Positions 35,916 through 48,463 of a stretch of DNA of 64,000 nucleotides are shown one piece after another. Below the pieces are notes generated by a model that was not told where the DNA came from, did no database searches, and saw only the letters and a list, made by a program, of their open reading frames with translations. Every line of letters starts with the position of its first letter. The first letter of the stretch is position 1. Source of the DNA: Cyclaneusma minus (lineage: Eukaryota; Ascomycota; Leotiomycetes; Marthamycetales; Marthamycetaceae); assembly GCA_037179335.1 (NCBI GenBank), contig JAKZHN010000014.1, positions 186,001 to 250,000 on the forward strand. The letters are read 5' to 3'. Made by a program: the position numbers and the translations under genes.

Positions 35916-37421
35916 CTAGTCCAACAGAACCTGAGACAACCGTCTCTTAACATCTTCCTCGTCCCAATCAACCAACTTCCTCTCCTTGGCCTCCTCCATT
36001 TTGAGTTCCACAAATGACTCCATACCCTCCCGAGCTTCATCTCCGAGCAAATGCACTCTTGTTTTCCACAAGTCGCTTTTCGGAACATCCTGCTCTCGCT
36101 TTCCAAAGAATCTCTCGTCCAGATACTTCCAGAAAACCGTGTCGAAGGCCCAGCTACCTCTGGCAGCGTAATTGAGCCAAAACCGGCCAGTCTCCCAACT
36201 CTGCTCCATATGCATAGACAAAGGAAAACTGAGACAACTAGAGTCCATGCTTGCCTCTGCCCGCTTCATTGCTCCTATCCAGGTCTTCAAGCGGGTGTCG
36301 TAAATGTTGTGCCACTCATCAATACCGTCGGACCAGCGTTCAGGCCTACGGAGTAAGAGCCACCAGGGAGGGTCAAGGGCAAATTGGGTGGGTGCCACGT
36401 AAGTGAATTCCCAATCAATAACACCGAGCACCTCGCCATCTTCTCGAACCAAGACATTTCCAGGGCGAAAGTCGTCACACCACAGCCGAAACGCACCCGA
36501 TCCACAAGGAGCTGGAAGAAGGCCTGGCACCTGGGACGTGGATTGGGCAGACCAGTTGTCGTCCGAAAATCCAAATGTTGAGAGACGCCCCTGCTTTTCA
36601 AGCTTGTAAAAGAGCTCGCGGGCAACATATTTGTTTCGGCAATCATCCTCTGAGCTGACCGCATCATTGTGCTGGAAGGTAAGCTGGGCTAGAAGCATTT
36701 CTGCCATTGCGACGTACCATTCATCGGCAGTCGCGTACGTCGTGTCAACTGGTGGAAATGCTGCATGAGGAATATGAGCTTTTTCCACCATGTCGCTCAT
36801 GTTGAAAAGGAGCGGCCTGGCCGAGACGGAAAAAACACTCTCTTCTGCTTCGGTCTGAACTAGAGATCCAATGCGAGGGAAGCTAGGTTGACAGAGATGC
36901 AAAAGGAATGTCGCCATCTGGAAACAGTTTTCATCAAATGCGCTGTCCGAGATATTCGGGTCCAGGTGCTGGGGCTCATCGGGAGCGACGTCAGGGTTCT
37001 TCATCAAGCATGACATGGTCAAGCGGCTGTCGACGTATTGTTGAATAGCGAAGGGCCCAAATACAGGGTCTCGGCTATGGCAAAGTATGCGAGGAGTGGG
37101 GATCTGTGTCTTTCGTTCGATAAACTTGGCGGCTGTAGCTTCTCGCAGTGTTTTCTCGCCCGGTGACAGGCTCATATCCGGACACGGTGCTCGAAGAATA
37201 ACGTCGTGGGGGAGGCCGTCAACCTTGACTCTCCAGATGACATGGAAGCCGCCAAGTATCAGTGGGGGAACCAGTTCTGCGCTCTTCTCAAGACTCTTTG
37301 CCACGATGGATTCCACGAGTCGAGATGTCGTTTTGAGCTGAAGATTCTCCTGTAACTCGTCTAGCGAGTCTTCATATTTCTCCCAAGCGAGATCATCGAA
37401 TTCTTCTTGGTCTCCGTACAT
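35916..37421 (-). CDS. APH-fold phosphotransferase-like protein
   Basis: Single exon, 501 aa from the ATG at 37421; the open frame continues upstream but has no further ATG. It belongs to the large fungal family of aminoglycoside-phosphotransferase-like kinases of unknown substrate. Visible family traits are GGFHVIWRVKVDG (nucleotide loop and strand), VILRAPCPD, FGPFAIQQYVDSRLTM, the catalytic loop LWCDDFRPGNVLV (D and N kept, H replaced by C), and the metal-binding IDWEFTYVAPTQFALDPPWW. The C-terminal helices with WKYLDERFFG are usual. Members are often expanded in filamentous fungi and are not antibiotic resistance genes by default. No link with its neighbours is evident. Confidence 0.85.
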   Translation of the reverse strand: MYGDQEEFDDLAWEKYEDSLDELQENLQLKTTSRLVESIVAKSLEKSAELVPPLILGGFHVIWRVKVDGLPHDVILRAPCPDMSLSPGEKTLREATAAKFIERKTQIPTPRILCHSRDPVFGPFAIQQYVDSRLTMSCLMKNPDVAPDEPQHLDPNISDSAFDENCFQMATFLLHLCQPSFPRIGSLVQTEAEESVFSVSARPLLFNMSDMVEKAHIPHAAFPPVDTTYATADEWYVAMAEMLLAQLTFQHNDAVSSEDDCRNKYVARELFYKLEKQGRLSTFGFSDDNWSAQSTSQVPGLLPAPCGSGAFRLWCDDFRPGNVLVREDGEVLGVIDWEFTYVAPTQFALDPPWWLLLRRPERWSDGIDEWHNIYDTRLKTWIGAMKRAEASMDSSCLSFPLSMHMEQSWETGRFWLNYAARGSWAFDTVFWKYLDERFFGKREQDVPKSDLWKTRVHLLGDEAREGMESFVELKMEEAKERKLVDWDEEDVKRRLSQVLLD

Positions 37422-38448
37422 GACGAATGCTTGAACAGCCCTGTCTGTGATTTGATTGACGTGAAGACGAGACGGAGGCTGATTGGGGTGTTGACTAAAG
37501 AGGAAGAAGAGCTGATAGGCTGTGGGAACCTTCGACAAACACAGTACAGTAGGAGTGAATTTGCAAGAGATTGCGGCAAGGTGAATACAAGAACGGTAAA
37601 TACACGCAAGGTTGGGGACAGAGGTGATGCAAGTGAAAGAACATGCCGTGTATCCGTTGCTCAATCAAGATCAACTGAGAAGAGTTCCCGGGAAGACCTG
37701 ACCCAGGACTACATGTATTTCAATGATGGAGGTTGAGGAGATCGATTCAATGTTGGAGTAAAGGTCGACAGAAGTCTGTGTGGTCCGTGCGCGATCCACT
37801 GTTTGTTCCGAGGGGCCGTTTTCTCTCTGCCAGCCGTTTCAGTAGTTGCTGCTACCCTCTCTCCTGAGAAGAGGTGGGAGATGCAGCACGAACGAAGCTT
37901 CGGAGGACCATCTGCGACGAGTGACAGAGAACGAGCGAGCCAGCGCTGATGAATATAAAGATGTTGATGCCCTGGACACGCCCTGCTCATGCTCCCTCAC
38001 TACAGCGAGCGTGTCGACGAAAGATAATACTTACATTGTCAGACTTATTTTAACACATCAGACCAGACATAGCAGAAAAGGCCACCGTAATTTTACATTG
38101 ATCCCGACCCGGAAATCGATTTTGTGAATCCAAAGAAACTTCCGCCTACGTTGGGCAACCTACGATCCATAGGCAGTGAAGCGACTTTGAAGCTACCACT
38201 GATGCACTATATCGCCCCCTACGAATTTGCATCGCATGGCCGTAACTTTCTCCTCCGGGATGAAGAAACCTAGGTCTTTTTCCAACCCCTGAAAATTCCC
38301 GTAAACACCATTTGACGTGTCTCCTTTACATTTTGCCGACCACAGAGAGCGTGAGTGGAGCTCCCCCGAGCCACCGCGTAGAAGCTACCAGCTCTGTTCC
38401 GGGCCGGTTATTTTGCATTGGGCACCCAGGGATACTTTTTGGGAAACA
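37422..38448. other. Intergenic, APH-like upstream / LEU4 downstream
   Basis: About 1 kb without a supported gene. It holds the promoter of the APH-like gene and the 3' UTR of the isopropylmalate synthase gene. Confidence 0.45.
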
Positions 38449-40562
38449 CTAAGCGCCGTTCGCCTTGGCCTCCAGTTGCGACATGGTGTCTGCACCGCTC
38501 TTAGAGGGGGTACCATTTGCCGTCGGACCTGCGAGGGAAGGGCTGCCGTTCACCTTACCTGAGCCGTTGAGGTCCAGGTCGGAGCTGAGCGTTGCCGCAT
38601 GCTTAGAAGGTCGGAACGGCATTGGTGTTCCAGGTCTGCTGGTAATGAACTTTCCAAAATAACACGAGTTAGCAAACAGCCTGCTTTCGCTACTGTAAGA
38701 AAGGGGTGCTTACGTTTGAGGCCGCGCTCAAGAGCGCGATGAGACTGGCCTGCACCACGTCCTCGTGGATACCGACACCCCATACCTTCTCGTTGCTGCC
38801 AGCCGCCGTGCACTCAATGTATGTAGCCGCCTTAACTTCCTTACCTCCACCAATGGCATGCTCCTTGTAGTCTGCCACATCGAGATCGATACCCACGGAG
38901 TGGAGAGCATTTGCCAAGGAGGAAATAGGGCCGTTACCAACACCCCTCAACTTGTGCTCTTCGCCATCCACGCTCACAACGCCCTCGAACACTCTGTTCA
39001 TATTCTTAGTATCCTGTGTCTTGCCATCTTGGGGTGGCGCAGAGGAGATCGAGCGGTCTGCGGCAATGCTGTAATCGATAAGCATGAATCGTGGGTTCTC
39101 TTTGAGGAAGTAGGTTTTCTCGAAAAGATCCGAGATTTCATAGGAGAGAAGCTCCCGGCCCACCTCGTCGGCGCGTTTCTGGACGACTTTGGAGAAGGCG
39201 ACTTGGAGGCCGCGCGGGAGATCGAGTTCCAAGTTGCGTAGAATGATCCATGCGGCGCCGCCTTTGCCCGATTGCGAGTTGACCCGGATGATTGCTTCAT
39301 AGGTGCGGCCAATGTCCGCGGGATCAAGTGGAAGGTAAGGCATTTCCCAAGGGTCTTCATCTGTGGCTCCTTCCTTCTTACGGAGCTGGAAGCCTTTCTT
39401 GATTGCATCCTGGTGCGATCCGCTGAAGGCACAGACTACAAGCTGGCCACCGTAGGGCGCCCGTGGGTGGATGGGGATCTTGTTGCTGACTTCTACAACG
39501 TCGATCACACGGCCGAGATCAGAGAAGTCAATATTGGGGTGGATACCCTGGGTGTAGAGGTTCAGAGCAAGGGTGACCAAGTCGACGTTTCCGGTGCGTT
39601 CTCCATTGCCGAAAAGACAGCCCTCCACACGATCTGCACCAGCGAGTTGAGCAAGTTCGGCAGCAGCCACTGCACAGCCGCGGTCGTTATGAGGATGGAG
39701 AGAAACACAGACCTTCTCACGCTCGGTGATATGGGTACAAAAGTATTCGATTTGGTCGGCGTAAACGTTGGGGGTGGACATCTCGACGGTAGCGGGGAGA
39801 TTGAAGATGATTGGGTTGTCGGTAGTAGGGCCCCAAGCAGCTTTGACAGCCTCACAGATCCGAATAACGAATTCAGGGGAGGAGTCGGAGAAGCATTCAG
39901 GACTGAATTCAAAGCCCCATTCTGTACCGGCCTGGGAAGGGTCATCTTTGGTGATTGAGCGCGCGTATTTCGTACACTTGACTGCGAGTTCGAGACTCTG
40001 CTCGGGGGTGAAGCCAAATACTATACGTTGGAAGCAGTCGCTGGTGGCCAGGTAGATGTGGAGAATGGCCTTCTTTGCACCCTTGAGGGATTGCACCGTC
40101 CGGAGAATGAGATCTTCCCGGCAGGGAGAAAGAACTTGAAGCCAGACATCATCGGGACATGCGCCAGGTGTTTCCACTATGCTTCTGGTGAAGTCGAAAT
40201 CGGTCTGTGAGGCTGACGGGAAGGAGACTTCAATTTCCTTGTAACCCAGCTCAACTAGCATCTGGAAGTACTTCCATTTCTGCTCGCCGTCCTGTTGCAC
40301 TGGATATCAGCAGGCTTTCCCCGCAAGAACAATAGGAAGCTTCTTGGCGTGAAGTACCATGGGATCAACCAGACTTTGGTTTCCATCTCGCAGATCGGTT
40401 GAAAGCCATCTCGGCGGCTTGTCGAGGGTCTTGTTTGGCCATTGTCGGTTTTCGAGCTTGAGGGCCGGGAACTTGCGGTACTTCTTCGAGGGATCTTTGA
40501 GCCTGACACACAGTCAGCATGTTGTGCAACTAGGCAGGCTCTCGCAACCTTTACATAGGCAT
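38449..40562 (-). CDS. LEU4: 2-isopropylmalate synthase
   Basis: Four exons: 40562-40555, 40502-40358, 40291-38714, 38649-38449; 643 aa. Condenses acetyl-CoA with 2-ketoisovalerate, the first committed step of leucine synthesis. The catalytic barrel shows [13 protein letters not shown] (metal Asp and Arg), [38 protein letters not shown] (metal His pair) and [16 protein letters not shown]. The C-terminal regulatory domain has [24 protein letters not shown] and [17 protein letters not shown]. Exon 1 gives only MP plus AT; the splice AT|G makes [15 protein letters not shown]. No mitochondrial presequence is seen, so this form is probably cytosolic, or another start is used. The last exon encodes a low-complexity tail ([19 protein letters not shown]) beyond the regulatory domain. 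Confidence 0.95.
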
Positions 40563-42303
40563 TGTGGCGGAGGTGGAGGAATTGGCCGAGGTGGAGCAAT
40601 TGCACTGCTTTGCTTCTTTGCTAGGCAGCGATTGATGAGCCTAGACGATAAGAAGAATTCTAATTTCCGAGGCTGAGGACTGAAGGAGGAGGAAAGACTC
40701 AAAGAAGCGAATATCCCAGGCGGTGGTCTGGTGTGGGATGTGATTGGAATTTTTTTCCGTGTAGAGTCAATCCTTGAGTCAACGACGGCCACGGTGGGGT
40801 AATGGCTGGGGTTGATGGTCCCCTCTGCATATCCGAGAAACGGCACGCACGGTGGCCCGACCTCTCTTAAGGTTTGAGAGGAGCCGGACGTACTTCAGTC
40901 TTGTGTTATAAGAACACACGCTAACTCTATCATACCTCGGTCGTAAGATCGCTATAGCTTGGTGGTCACGTTTTAAGAGTCACAAACATGCCTGAGCATT
41001 GAGAATATTCCTAGATATTGAGAATGCAGAGACATAATTATCAAAAACAATGAATCTAAGGTAAATCAATAAACCTAATCCATCAAGAATGTTTATAATT
41101 GGTACATGTAATGGAATATTTACAGTCGACGTACTAAGACCATTTTCGATTACAAAAACCACATTTGAGAGTTATAACCAATCAATTTATTATAACGGCC
41201 CGAGGGGCTAGAGACTAGAGTAACTTCACTTCAAGGGATTACTTGGACTGACCCGATAATTTTGTATCATTCCTGTTAATTCTAAATCTCTCCCAGCCTG
41301 AGTCCCCCCGGGAAAGAATGGCCCTATTAGCTGGGGCTGGGATCTAGTCCCTATGAACGCTGCTTTCACACTGGGAGGTCGCTGGGGCAAGCATTCCGTC
41401 GCCGGTAGAAGGGACTGGCGGACTCATGGCTGATTAGGATGAAAAGGGACGACAGGCATCGTCGGCAACGATGCGTTTGCTGCACCAGACAATGAAATAG
41501 TTTCAAGTTATCCAAAACCACGACATGAGCACTGCAGTCATCCATTGTCTTCGCAGTAGTGGAAATATGCAGGTTAATGGCAGAGACAAGCTCACGTGCC
41601 CTGCCTTCTTGGGGACTTCAATCTGCGTTCACCAGAAAGAGCTTGTAGCCAATGGAATACCTTCTTGTTCTGAGGCCCAGAGCAGGATGAAACCACAAAT
41701 TCCCTTTGTAATCGTTGAGCTCAACCAATTACTGTGCAGCAAGAGGCAGAGAATACGTGTATGCGAATAAGGAGGGGGCCCAATATGTTCGCCGTGTTTC
41801 CAAGGCCGCTAATTCGCTATGCTCGGAAGCATGTTGCGCCGTCTGGAGGTGGGTGATGGAAACAGCACGGTGCAGTCAATATTGACTCTTGACGAAGAAA
41901 AGCCTCCTGTAGAAACAGAGCCGCAATCTCCCCTCTGCGCCCGCCAACGCTGATTCACCACCGCACCAGCATTATTTCTCTGCAGCCCTCCCTGGCGATC
42001 TCTCGACGCTCCTTCCCTTTCTCTTCGCTTCTCGCGTGCCAGAGATTGTTGTCGTGCTGCAGCCCAGCGCACTTTCACGTGGAAAGCTCCCAGCTCATCG
42101 ACGACTGCGCATTTTCTCTCCGCCTCCCGGCATCCCACTAACCTGCTCAACTCTCTGCTGGCGACCTACATTGCCCGCCCTCACCACCACCAACTGTAAG
42201 TGCTTGGATTGCGCCGCCATTGCTTGCACCAGCCCAACCAAGGCACCAGCTAAAACTCTCTTCCACAGACCATCTCAGGTGACAACAGGCCCTGACCGCA
42301 ATC
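40563..42303. other. Divergent promoter region, LEU4 / importin beta
   Basis: 1.74 kb. A locally AT-richer stretch lies at 40980-41200. I looked for the Leu3 consensus CCGG-N4-CCGG upstream of LEU4 and did not find one. No gene is supported; the 300 bases before the importin ATG are C-rich and probably its 5' UTR. Confidence 0.45.
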
Positions 42304-45233
42304 ATGGATGTCAGCCAAGTCCTACAAGGCACGCTCTCGCCAGGTATGTTGATTCCTTCTGCTGCTGTCTGCAGCGCACCTCTTTCGGCCCTGGCCCGTT
42401 GCTAACCTTTGGCAGATGCGACCACTCGTAACAATGCTGAGCAGCAGCTCCTTCAAGCTGCCAACGCCAACTTCGTGAGTACCTTCTGCGCGGCCCTCGA
42501 TGCTCTCGTCCCCACCGTTTCGCTGACCATCATTGCCTCCACAGGCCGGATACCTCACTACCCTCGTTCAAGAACTAGCAAATGAAGGTGCAGAAGCCTA
42601 CATCAGAGCTGCAGCAGGTATTGCCCTGAAGAACGCCTTCTCTGCCCGCGAATATGCCCGCATGCGCGAGCTTCGCGAGAAATGGCTACAGCAGACCGAC
42701 CCAGAGACCAAGCAGCAAGTCAAGGCTCAGACTCTACAGGCTCTGGCTTCCGATAAGGCACAAGCCGGACAAGCCGCTGCCCAGGTCGTTGCCTCGATAG
42801 CGATCATCGAACTTCCCCGCAATCTCTGGCCCGAACTGATGCCCACGCTGGTCCAGAATGTGGGAGAAGGCAGCCCCCATTTGAAGCAGTCATCTCTGGT
42901 CTGCATCGGCTTCATCTGCGAGTCTGATGACGCGGACCTGCAGCTTGCTTTGGAGCAACACTCCAACGCGATCCTCACGGCTGTCGTCCAGGGAGCTCGG
43001 AAAGAAGAGACCAACGATGAAGTCCGCCTGGCTGCTATCTCGGCTCTTGGTGACTCGTTGGACTTCGTCAGCAAGAACTTCAACACCGAGGGCGAGCGCA
43101 ACTACATCATGCAGGTCGTCTGTGAGGCTACTCAAGCCGAGGATGCGAGGATACAACAGGGTGCTTTTGGCTGCCTGAACCGTATCATGGCCTTGTATTA
43201 CGAGAACATGCGCTTCTACATGGAGAAGGCCCTCTTCGGTTTGACGATCATGGGTATGAAGAGTGAGGAGGAAGATGTCGCCAAACTGGCTGTCGAGTTC
43301 TGGAGTACTGTGTGCGAGACTGAAATTCAACTCGAGGACGACAACTCACTGGTATGTAAAGGCGTTTCGGCCTTTTTCTTCTGGTAGCTAACTGTTGGAC
43401 CCCTAGATGCCCCCTGACGATATCAAGCCATACTACAACTTTGCACGAGTTGCGGCTCCCGAGGTTGTTCCCGTCCTACTCCACCTCCTTACGAAGCAAG
43501 ACGAAGACGCGGCCGAAGACGAGTACAACATCTCCCGCGCAGCATACCAGTGCCTACAGTTGTACTCCAATGCCGTCGGTGGCTTGATCATTCCACCCGT
43601 ACTTCAATTCGTCGAGGCCAACTTGAGAGCGGAAGAGTGGCAAAAGCGTGATGCCGCTGTCTCAGCTTTCGGCGCCATCTTGGATGGTCCAGACCCCTCA
43701 GTCCTTGAACCAATTGTGAAACAAGCGCTGCCAGTTCTGATTGACATGATGGAGGACAAGGTTGTGCACGTGAAAGACTCGGCCGCATATGCTTTGGGAC
43801 GAATCTGCGAGTTCTGTTACAGTTCCGTTGACCCAGACACCCATCTGCCAGCACTGATTGGATCCCTTTTCGGTGGCTTGGCTAGCAGCCCTGCAATGGC
43901 CGCCTCTTGCTGTTGGGCATTGATGAATTTGGCTGATCGGTTCTCTGGAGACATTGGATCGCAGCAAAACGCCATTACTCCTCACTTCAACGAGAGCATT
44001 TCACGGTTCTTGCAAGTCACCGAAAGGCCCGACTCCGACAACCACCTCCGCACCGCAGCTTACGAGACTCTTTGCACCTTCGTCACGACTGCCGCTCTCG
44101 ACAGTCTCCCTGCCGTCGCGAGCCTCTCGGATGTTATCATCAAGCGCCTGGAGGGAACGATTCCTCTCCAGGTTCAAGTGGTCAGCGTCGAGGACCGCAT
44201 TATTCTCCAGGAAATGCAAAGCAGTCTCTGCAATGTGTTGCAAGCCATCATTCAGAGGTTGGACAAGGAGATCGCCCCCCAGTCGGATCACATCATGCAT
44301 GTTTTGCTGCAGATTCTCAACGCTGTTGGCGCCAAGTCAAGCGTTCCGGATGCGGTATTCGCCTGTGTGAGCGCCTTGGCCAATGCTTTGGAGGAGGGAT
44401 TCGCCCCCTACATGGAGGCTTTCACTCCTTTCCTGTTCAACGCTCTCGGCAACCAAGAAGAACCTGCTCTCTGTTCCATGGCGATTGGTTTGGTCAGCGA
44501 CATCACCCGCTCCATGGGAGAGCAGTGCCAGCCTTACTGTGACCAGTTCATGAACTATCTGTTGAACAACCTGAGGAGCAACACTCTTGCCAACCAATTC
44601 AAGCCGGCTATTCTCCAATGCTTCGGCGATATTGCCGGTGCTATCGGAGGCCACTTTGAGACATACCTATCGGTAGTTGCTCAAGTTCTCCAACAGGCTG
44701 CAACCGTCGCCGTAGGCCCTGATGGTTCCTACGAGATGTACAGCTATGTCATCTCGTTGCGCGAAGGAATCATGGACGCTTGGGGAGGCATCATTGGTGC
44801 CATGAAGGCCAGCGGAAAAGGTAAGTTAACCTCGATTCTCCAGACGCCCATGTCCATGTTATTGACTAATCATATAACAGCCGAGCTGCTCAAGCAATAC
44901 GTGAACTCCATCTTCAGCCTTCTCAACGTTGTTTGGATCGACCAGGAGCGAACGGAAGCCCTTATGCGATCGTCTATGGGAGTCATTGGGTAAGCATGTT
45001 TCCTAGCCAAGCCTGTGGAAGATTCTAACCGGACTATCACTAGTGACCTTGCCGATACTTACCCCAATGGCGAGTTCGCCAATCTCTACCGCCAAGATTG
45101 GGTGATGCAGATGATCAAGGAAACCAAGACAAACCGAGACTACATGCCGAGGACCATCGACACTGCTCGCTGGGCCCGCGAGCAAGTGAAGCGCCAAATC
45201 GGCGGCTCTCAGGGCATGCAACAAATGACCTGA
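42304..45233 (+). CDS. KAP95: Importin subunit beta-1 (karyopherin Kap95)
   Basis: Six exons: 42304-42343, 42416-42474, 42545-43351, 43407-44820, 44881-44989, 45044-45233; 872 aa, the family length. Carries classical NLS cargo with importin alpha through the nuclear pore. It is a solenoid of about 19 HEAT repeats. Recognisable are the N-terminal RanGTP-binding part (MDVSQVLQGTLSPDATTRNN, AGIALKNAFSAR), the acidic loop segment LTKQDEDAAEDEYNISRAAY in mid-protein, VHVKDSAAYALGRICEF, and the C-terminal WAREQVKRQI. Splices are supported by phase: P|DATT, F|AGYL, L|MPPDDI, GK|AELLKQ, G|DLADTY. Expression is expected to be constitutive. Confidence 0.96.
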
Positions 45234-48200
45234 TTCCGTTAATGCCAACTCTCTTCTCCTCGGCGGCGCCCTATCACTTTTCGGATTCACACGGAGGGAA
45301 CGGCGCAGACATCGGCACATCATGAGTTACATAGAGCTCGCGAGAGGTCTCATCACCCCTTGTTACTGCATTATTGGTTCAAAGTTCTGTCATAGGCTGG
45401 TCATTCAGAGGGGTCTTGTCCTCGTCCGGCGTTTGCTTTTTCCATCCCCCGGTATCGGTACTGCGAGCATTCTGTGCTGTCTTACTACGTCAGTCAGGTC
45501 CAGTTTGCCAATCATCGATTCCAAAATCCCTCATGTCCCCCCTATTTCGCAAGCACAAGATTACACCATGTATAAAGAGAAGCCCCCGTTAACGCGCCAA
45601 TACCCCAAACAACACCGCGCCCCCCATATTGCATTATTTTCTTTTAATCACGAAGAGATGCCAGCAGAGTCATGTGAAGCCCTTGTGGCCAAAACCCAGT
45701 TGTGTGCACGCCGCCCCAAAAGGATGTAGCCGGAATCGGGCGGCAGGGGACTGGAACGAGAAGGTGATTCCGATGAGGCTGAGGCAGTCGAGAGTTGGTG
45801 GCGGGTGGTGCGGCGGGTTCAGGGACGAGAGGTATCCAGGCAAGTGCGAGGAAACCAATGAGCGGATGAGATGAAGAGAAATCAAACCCCTAAATTCTAC
45901 TTTTTTGCTGCTTGGAAGTGATCAACTCGTGTTTGTATATGGATCGCGTCACCTCCATCCACCCCTGACGTATCGTAGAACCAGGGGTTTCACATTGATA
46001 CTAACTCGTGACTGGACTTCGAAACCGTGGATAAGCTGAAATCAATCGGATCGCACCCTAGTTATTCCTTTACCCCCATGAATTCGAGTTTTACCTGGAA
46101 TCTTAAGACGATGCCCGATAACCGTGTTACTTTTTTCTTCGCTAAGGTCTGGCACTAACCGTTGCGCTACGATCAAAGGCAGGGCCAACAACAGAGATCT
46201 ACCATATTTCAGTGCCCTGAGGTCACCCAGCGAGAAACGGGTAACATAAAAGAATCACTTGGAACAAGGGGGGAGGCGAAAGGTGTCTGTATGACTGATG
46301 TGCAAGATGTTTTGCATCCTTTGCTCAAGGCTATATATCCTGAGTACCTAGGTTTGGCTTGTCCACGACCTCCAAAATCTGGTCACGATCACGGAACCGG
46401 TCGAGTGGCTAGAAACAAGCCAGGTAATCGTACTCTGACTGCTTGTCATCCATTCAAACCTCAGCGGTTCGGAGATCAGGCTCCCGTTCATCACCCTCGA
46501 GCCGTTAAAAGACGTCTCTACCGTGCCAAAAACCAGCATCTCAAAGCTTCCAAGGTTGTTTGTGGTAGGCTGGATATATTGAATACGCTCATTTGAAAAG
46601 TCCGAACGGACTTTATGCCAGTGGGAAACCCCCAACTACACGAACGTCATACACAAGAGCGACTTGATGATATAAAATAATGGCCTTTTGTTACCATGCT
46701 CAAAAAGAAGCCAATAAAGTCGCTCCGCATTGCCATGGTTACCTCTTCGCCAGCACAAGCAATACATCGGGAGCGCGACTCTTGTAGAGCAGTACATGAC
46801 GAATCACATCAGGCGGGTAAAAGAATGAGCTGCCCATGTGCAATCCCCGTGTGCAAGCGATGTAGTCCACCCGTCGTATCGTTCCAACAGCTCTTGATCG
46901 ACGCTTGTGGGCGATACGCTCTCCGCCCATTGGGCAATTCCAGTTCCGATCCAAATATCAGAATCACACGGCAGCAGTAATACCACAGCAGCAGCAGCAC
47001 CACGCCAGATGGTGGTAGTCACGCGGCTGGATCTTGCATATATAGGTAGAGCACATCTCGAAGACCGGCATCACAACAATGTCCCACAAATCTGGTGGTA
47101 CTGCTCCACTCACGGCTTTGTGTTGGAGATGTGTTGGAGATAAAACGGAATCATACCATCGTTATGTATGATAAAACAAAAAGCATGCCAACATCTAAGG
47201 TCCCGCAAAACATATTCGTTGAGATGGATATAATGTGAGAGTGAACGGATGAACATGGTACATACCCTTACAGGCACCAATAGACATCAGACGTCAATTC
47301 GTTGCCACCAGCACGGCCGTTACATGTAGTGCCCGTTGTGAGTGCGATGAGTCTGAAATTCTGAGTGCAGGATCAGTAGCACAAGGTTGGTATTGTAGTA
47401 GTAGCTCGGAGACTGCTGGCAGCAGTTGGCAAGTGAAAGCGATGACAAACAATTACAAAGACTCTCAGGATGCATCTGTCACATTTCCAGCCCCCCCTCG
47501 AGATCATCGCAGGAAGCATGCGTGTTGTATTTGAAGTCACCTTGAGGGAGAACGCATCTGATAACGGAGCAGGTTGCGAGTAGAGAGGGCGAGGGACTTT
47601 GTGTCCGGAAACACTTCCAAATACAGCGCACTGGGGGGAGGTGCGGCAGGCGGGCACGGCAGGGTAGGGGAAGGAAGCATGTAGGGATGAACCATGGTCC
47701 TGGATGCGGACGAACATGAAGAGTGACGACAGCGAACAGCTGCTGCTGGAGCTTCAGCCCGCATGCGATGTCCAGTATCGAGAGCGCGCGTACCAGGCAT
47801 GTTTCCGAATACGACGAACAATGTTTTTGGGCGGTAGGTGGCCAAGGCAGGTAGTTAGCAGAAGGGCTTCGTTAGGATGGAAGGCTTGGTGTTTAGCAAA
47901 AGCACTTGATCGCCAAGAGAGACGCGCACGGTCCACTACAGGTAAGATCTCGAGCCCCTGTGGAGCTAACGATCTCCGAATCTCGCCATCGAGCAGGGTC
48001 TGGTAGAGCCTCTACATGTATCTACGGTACATGTAAGTCGCACCTGCTTCCCTCGTGGAAGGGCAGCAGCGGCAAACTCAAAATGAAGTGTCAACGCTGG
48101 AACGGCCCGTGTCTGGCTCGGCCTAGACCTCTTCGGTGCAGTCGATGATTGCATCACTCCGGCTGCTGGACCCTATGTCGCTGTACAGCTCCAGTGTCTG

Positions 48201-48463
48201 GTCACTGCATAGCCTCGCCGTGCTCTTGCTCTGTTTCCCACGCGCGATCGATCGCTCACTCTCCATGAGTTTCATCTCCTTTTTCCTCGTCCCGTCCCCA
48301 TCTGCCCCTACTTAGTCTGGCCCTTCTCGGTCCCGTGGAGCCATCTATTAGACTCCCACTCCTCCCGCCATCTAGGGCAACTCTTCCCACCCTCTCTCCG
48401 GCTCCTTTCTCTGGCTCTATTGACTTACTTCGACAGCACCAGTCCCGTCTCTTCTCCACCAAG
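45234..48463. other. 3.2-kb intergenic region before cry-DASH
   Basis: The longest gene-free stretch outside the AT-rich islands. No protein family could be recognised in any frame. It contains a tRNA-like 5' fragment at 46152-46176 (separate entry), a CAG-rich patch at 46971-47005 and TACATGTA sites at about 47324 and 48008-48030. The final 200 bases form the cry-DASH leader. Long upstream regions are common for light-regulated genes, so regulatory DNA or a non-coding transcript is possible. Confidence 0.45.
46152..46176 (-). other. tRNA-like 5' fragment (A box and D arm)
   Basis: On the minus strand TTGATCG-TA-GCGC-AACGGTTA-GTGC has a correct 4-bp D stem, loop with GG, and the A-box TAGCGCAACGG. 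No matching acceptor 3' strand, anticodon stem or intact T arm follows, so it is not a working tRNA gene. It may be a truncated tRNA gene, a tRNA-derived SINE head, or chance. Confidence 0.35.

Noticed and set aside
37422..37664. Extension of the APH-like protein to 37664
   Set aside because: Open frame without ATG (TTG at the end); the family start fits the ATG at 37421.
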